Below the pieces are notes generated by a model. That model was not told the DNA's origin. It did no database searches and saw nothing but the letters and a program-made list of their open reading frames with translations. A stretch of 64,000 bases of DNA, taken from assembly GCA_016290775.1 (NCBI GenBank), contig JAEEVF010000012.1, positions 50,338-114,337 of the forward strand. The letters run 5' to 3'. This stretch comes from Acetatifactor sp. (GTDB lineage Bacteria; Bacillota; Clostridia; Lachnospirales; Lachnospiraceae). Numbering within the stretch: position 1 is the first letter of the stretch; each line of letters starts with the position of its first letter. The position numbers and the translations under genes were made by a program. Of this stretch, positions 60,641 to 64,000 are shown one piece after another.

Positions 60641-62005
60641 ATGAGCGAAGAAAAGCAGAACTTGAATGAATTACAGGAAAAGCGCGAGGCGAGAAGGAAA
60701 AGGCGTCAGAGAAATCAGATCCTGGCCTATTCCGTAGTCATCGTCGTGATCGTGGCCTTGGCCTTGATCATATTGGCGCTGATCCATGCGATCTCTAATA
60801 AGGCGCCTAAGGAGGGGACGGAGCAGAGCACTGCAAGCGAATCGTCCTATGTTGAAGAGGAGGAGTCTACGGACTTCTTCGTGGAGGAATCCACGTCCGA
60901 AGAGGAGACGCAGGAAAGCATTGAAGAAACAGAGCCGGTCGTTGTGGAACCGACTTATGAAGAAAAGCTTGATGAGATCGTGAATGCGGCAATCGAAGTG
61001 ATGCCGCTTGAGGATAAAGTAGCAGGCCTGTTTTTGATCACGCCGGAGCTCCTTACCGGCGTTCGGACCGTGAACAAGGCGGGCGAGACGACAAAGACGG
61101 CCTTTGGAAAATATGCCATCGGCGGCGTGCTGCTTAGGACGCAGAACGTAAAGAACAAGGAATCCTTCCAGACCATGCTTACGAACATGGCGGAATACAG
61201 CAGATATCCGCTGTTCTTCGCAGTAGAGGAAGAAGGCGGAAATAACGCGGCATTTGCGAAGGCAAATTACGGAACGAAGACCAGTACCGCGAAAGCGATC
61301 GCGGCGACCGGAGATGTGGCGAATGCATATCAGGCAGGCGTGACAATCGGTACGTACCTTAGGGAGCTTGGCATCACGATGAACCTTGCGCCGGTTGCGG
61401 ATCTTGCAAACGTTGATAAGAGCGTGATGGCAGAGCGTAGCTTTGGCGATGACGCGACGACGGTTTCCGAATATGTCCTGCAGATGGTCAAGGGCTATCA
61501 GGAGCAGGGGATCACTCCTTGCGTGAAGCACTTCCCCGGCATGGGAAGCGTGACCTCGGATCCCGAGAAGGGACGCGTGGAGTCTAGTCGTTCTGAGGCG
61601 GATATTTGGGGCAGTGAGATCGAACTGTTCCACAAGCTGACGGAAGCAGGCGTACCCATGATCATGGTGGGTAACATGGCAATCCAGTCCCTGACCGGTG
61701 ACAAGACGCCTTGTAGCCTGTCAGATAAAGTGGTAACGGGCATCCTGCGTCAGCAGTTGCAGTATGACGGCCTGGTGATCACGGACATGCTCAGTGACAA
61801 GGCCATTACGGATTTCTACTCCTCAAAGGAGGCAGCGATCATGGCACTCAAGGCAGGCTGTGACATGATCCTTTGCCCTGAGAGCTTTGAGGAAGCATAT
61901 GAAGGCGTCCTGGCAGCAGTCAAGGATGGCACGATCTCCGAAGATCGCGTCAATGATTCGCTCCGCAGGGTTTATCGCATCAAATATGCGAACAGAGTGG
62001 AATAA
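60641..62005 (+). CDS. Membrane-anchored GH3 (NagZ-like) protein with altered catalytic loop
   Basis: 454 residues. A basic cytoplasmic tail of about 25 residues, one membrane helix (about 29-50) and a Ser/Glu-rich linker (about 55-110) precede a GH3 N-terminal barrel. The nucleophile Asp382 is kept in VITDMLSD. The NagZ motif KH-FPG-x-G-x4-D-S-H is present as KHFPGMGSVTSDPE, so the acid/base His becomes Glu309 and Ser becomes Pro308. The protein may therefore be a weak or different hexosaminidase, or a non-catalytic sugar binder, outside the membrane. GAGGTG precedes the start. Confidence 0.85.
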   Translation: MSEEKQNLNELQEKREARRKRRQRNQILAYSVVIVVIVALALIILALIHAISNKAPKEGTEQSTASESSYVEEEESTDFFVEESTSEEETQESIEETEPVVVEPTYEEKLDEIVNAAIEVMPLEDKVAGLFLITPELLTGVRTVNKAGETTKTAFGKYAIGGVLLRTQNVKNKESFQTMLTNMAEYSRYPLFFAVEEEGGNNAAFAKANYGTKTSTAKAIAATGDVANAYQAGVTIGTYLRELGITMNLAPVADLANVDKSVMAERSFGDDATTVSEYVLQMVKGYQEQGITPCVKHFPGMGSVTSDPEKGRVESSRSEADIWGSEIELFHKLTEAGVPMIMVGNMAIQSLTGDKTPCSLSDKVVTGILRQQLQYDGLVITDMLSDKAITDFYSSKEAAIMALKAGCDMILCPESFEEAYEGVLAAVKDGTISEDRVNDSLRRVYRIKYANRVE

Positions 62006-62023
62006 TTGAATCAGGAATTTCAG

Positions 62024-62048
62024 CGGGTGCCCCACGGCACCCGTTTTT
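62024..62048 (+). terminator. Terminator between GH3 and LRR-SLH genes
   Basis: The perfect 8-bp stem CGGGTGCC / GGCACCCG (62024-62031 with 62036-62043) with loop CCAC ends in TTTTT. The ribosome site of the next gene follows within 15 bases, so some readthrough may feed it. Confidence 0.7.
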
Positions 62049-62069
62049 CCTCTAAGGAGGAGATGGAAC

Positions 62070-63914
62070 ATGGCAACGAAGGGCATCGTGAAAAGGTACA
62101 TAACGGCGAGGCACGCAGCAAAGCGTTTGGCGACAAAGTTCGTCGTGCGAGGAAGCGGCGTGTTGGTGGGACTCGTGTTCCTGCTTGGCTTTTCCAATAC
62201 GGCAAAGGCAGCAGGTGTTTCAATTGATGCGGCAAATTTCCCGGATGCGATCTTTCGCTCCGTGATCGCGGGAAGCGATTATGACCGCGATCAGAATGGC
62301 GTTCTCGATGCAAATGAGATCAGTCTTGTGCAGAACATCTATTGCGAGGGCCTTGGCATTCAATCCCTGCAAGGAGTGGAGCATTTTACGGCCCTTCAGG
62401 GCCTTTGGTGCAAGGACAATCAGATCGCTTCCATGGACCTAAGTAACAACAAGGCGCTTCACGGCGTCTGGTGTTCCGGGAATCTTTTCACGAGCCTTGA
62501 TTTTTCGGCCAATCCGGAGTTGGAGTGGGTTTATTGTTATGACTGCAATCTGACGAGCCTGAACATCTCAAATAACCCGAAGATGGCATATGTGGAGTGT
62601 AACACCAATCCGCTTCCTGTGTTGGACGTATCGCATAATCCTCTCTTGGAGCACCTGACCTGCGGCACCTGCGAGCTGACGAGCCTGAACCTACGCAACT
62701 GTCCGAATCTTTCACATCTGGATGCGTTCTCAAATCACTTGACGACGCTGGACGTATCCCACAATCCAAAGATGAAGCGCCTCGACATTTGGAACAATCC
62801 TGGCCTTGGCAGCATTGACGTAAGCCACAATCCAGGCCTGCAATATTATAATTGTGCATATAATGGCGTCACAAGCATTGACGTAAGCAATAATCCAGAG
62901 CTCACAAGGCTGATCTGCAGCTATAACGGGGCACTGAAAAGCCTGGATCTGTCGCATAATCCAAAGCTGGCCTATCTGGACTGCGCCTGTGACGGATTGA
63001 ATACATTGGACCTGTCCTATAATACCGAACTGCATTTCCTGCAGGCCTTCACCAATCCCTTTACGACGCTGAATTTGGGAAACAATCGCTTTTTGGTCAA
63101 GACCTATCAGGAAGGGAAAAAGCAGGCGGAATATGACGTCTGCCAAGGTCATTCCTGGACGATCGATTACGGCGGGGATTCCGCCATGAGCGACGATGGG
63201 TTGTACTTCCTTTGCGTGGACGACAAGGTGACCTTGACCTTTGAGGCGACGGCAGTCAGCACGGGGGGGAAGGAGCAGACGCAAGGAGTGCCTGGCGGTG
63301 CGAAAGCAAGTGATCTGCTCACCAGAGAGCTGGCGGCGCAGATCCTTTACGAACTGGCAGGAAAGCCAAGTACGGCGGGTCTTAAGTCAAGATTCACGGA
63401 CGTAAAAAAGGGCGCATGGTATGAAAATGCTCTTCTCTGGGGAGAGAAAAACAGCATTTGCATTGGGTCGCCGGACATTTCTTCTGATACTTTTGGCGTC
63501 GGGGAATGGATCACAAGGCAGGACTTGATCTTGATGTTGATGCGGTATTGCGAATTCAAGAATTACAAGAGGGCCATCGATTTTGGCCGAAGCGATGATT
63601 TTTCGGACTATTATGAAGTCGACAATTACGCGTGGGAAGCAATCTGCTGGGCCGCGACCTGGAACATCACGGACTTTCAGGGCGACCCCAATGCGTCAAA
63701 GGAAAAGCGAAAGATCAACCCTCATGGGATGGCCACGCGTGCGGACCTCACGGAGATGCTTGGAAGGATCGCGCAGGTGAATCAGACGAGCAAGCCAAAC
63801 GTGACCGCAATCCTTCAAAAGTACGCGACGCTGAGCGTCTTTGAGCGGCTGATGAAAACGCCCGGGATGGTGAGTAAAGTGCACCCTTTGTCAAGGACAT
63901 GTTTGATTTTTTAG
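62070..63914 (+). CDS. Secreted leucine-rich-repeat and SLH surface protein, 3' end probably interrupted
   Basis: 614 residues. A signal peptide (about residues 25-48, ending NTAKA-AG) leads to a calcium-loop-like segment (DYDRDQNGVLDANE) and about 11 leucine-rich repeats of the L..LDVSHNP.L type (about residues 95-345). A beta domain follows, then at least two SLH motifs (about 420-585) that bind cell-wall polymers. It should be a surface protein that binds other proteins or glycans. AAGGAGGAG (62054-62062) precedes ATG 62070. The last 15-20 residues do not look like SLH sequence, and the frame ends in overlap with a minus-strand transposase-like end. A third SLH unit may have been lost. Confidence 0.85.
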   Translation: MATKGIVKRYITARHAAKRLATKFVVRGSGVLVGLVFLLGFSNTAKAAGVSIDAANFPDAIFRSVIAGSDYDRDQNGVLDANEISLVQNIYCEGLGIQSLQGVEHFTALQGLWCKDNQIASMDLSNNKALHGVWCSGNLFTSLDFSANPELEWVYCYDCNLTSLNISNNPKMAYVECNTNPLPVLDVSHNPLLEHLTCGTCELTSLNLRNCPNLSHLDAFSNHLTTLDVSHNPKMKRLDIWNNPGLGSIDVSHNPGLQYYNCAYNGVTSIDVSNNPELTRLICSYNGALKSLDLSHNPKLAYLDCACDGLNTLDLSYNTELHFLQAFTNPFTTLNLGNNRFLVKTYQEGKKQAEYDVCQGHSWTIDYGGDSAMSDDGLYFLCVDDKVTLTFEATAVSTGGKEQTQGVPGGAKASDLLTRELAAQILYELAGKPSTAGLKSRFTDVKKGAWYENALLWGEKNSICIGSPDISSDTFGVGEWITRQDLILMLMRYCEFKNYKRAIDFGRSDDFSDYYEVDNYAWEAICWAATWNITDFQGDPNASKEKRKINPHGMATRADLTEMLGRIAQVNQTSKPNVTAILQKYATLSVFERLMKTPGMVSKVHPLSRTCLIF

Positions 63915-64000
63915 GTTGTATTTTGTCAGTGCTGACGGTAATTCATTGGTTACCAGATACTGATAGTACTCGTTTGGTGCCATTCCCTTCAGCTGGGACT
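63891..64000 (-). mobile_element. C-terminal end of a transposase-like ORF, continues beyond window
   Basis: The minus strand is open from the window end to TGA at 63891-63893. It reads QLKGMAPNEYYQYLVTNEL and further residues, a pattern like the C-terminus of IS3-family integrase transposases (K..GM.P..Y). Only 36 codons are visible, so the assignment is tentative. The ORF end overlaps the LRR-SLH gene end by 24 bases in convergent orientation. The bases just left, about 63865-63895, would be the insertion-sequence terminus. Confidence 0.4.

Overview
The window reads as chromosomal DNA of an anaerobic plant-fibre or gut Firmicute, most likely a Lachnospiraceae member (Butyrivibrio/Roseburia-like; inference). 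The support is a Gram-positive gene set with strong AGGAGG ribosome sites, a T-box riboswitch before valS, YesM/YesN two-component proteins, LplB/YtcP/LipO-type sugar transport, GH94, GH51 and GH36 carbohydrate enzymes, SLH repeats, and typical sigma-A promoters with 17-base spacers. Nearly all long genes lie on the + strand. I see no rRNA, tRNA, prophage or CRISPR array.

Layout. 1-8.3 kb: the end of a MocR-type regulator, a chemotaxis receptor, a GH94 phosphorylase and a GH51 arabinofuranosidase. The GH94-GH51 gap holds a very regular array of about 13 units of 52 bp, each with a short inverted repeat whose arms covary, followed by 13 units of 15 bp. 8.4-10.3 kb: a sugar-binding domain fused to a GGDEF domain. 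10.3-13.7 kb (- strand): a small membrane-protein operon with a CPBP protease and an XRE regulator. 13.9-22.3 kb: a CofE-like ligase, a palindromic mobile repeat, then an ABC importer (two permeases and a binding lipoprotein), GH36 alpha-galactosidase and a LacI regulator. 22.3-28.2 kb: a lipoprotein, a 200 bp palindrome, the T-box, valS and folC. 28.2-31.1 kb: a tiny acidic protein, a zinc-ribbon TPR membrane protein and a membrane-anchored GH25 lysozyme.

31.2-38.8 kb: an SDR enzyme, a MarR regulator with double operator and a heterodimeric ABC exporter, peptidase T and an aquaporin. 38.9-43.3 kb: two zinc-ribbon membrane proteins with long Lys/Glu/Pro repeats, an unassigned structured leader and two small membrane-anchored proteins. 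43.4-49.5 kb: a DUF1653 protein, mutY, a GT2 glycosyltransferase, a PAP2-like membrane protein, an unknown protein and glyA. 49.8-56.6 kb: a lipoprotein, a second sugar importer (binding protein plus two permeases, no ATPase) and its probable YesM/YesN sensor-regulator pair. 56.7-59.8 kb: an ACT-domain protein, homoserine dehydrogenase and aspartate kinase. 59.8-60.5 kb: a second 200 bp palindrome and an orphan ~320 nt transcript with its own promoter and terminator. 60.6-64 kb: a NagZ-like GH3 protein lacking the usual catalytic His, and an LRR-SLH surface protein whose end appears cut by an insertion sequence running off the window.

The two importers have no ATPase nearby, so they probably share an MsmK-type ATPase encoded elsewhere. 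Imported oligosaccharides would be cut inside the cell by GH94, GH51 and GH36, under local control by LacI, the GGDEF sensor and YesMN. The most unusual signals are the covarying 52-bp array, the orphan RNA at 60.2-60.5 kb and the structured leader at 42.25 kb.
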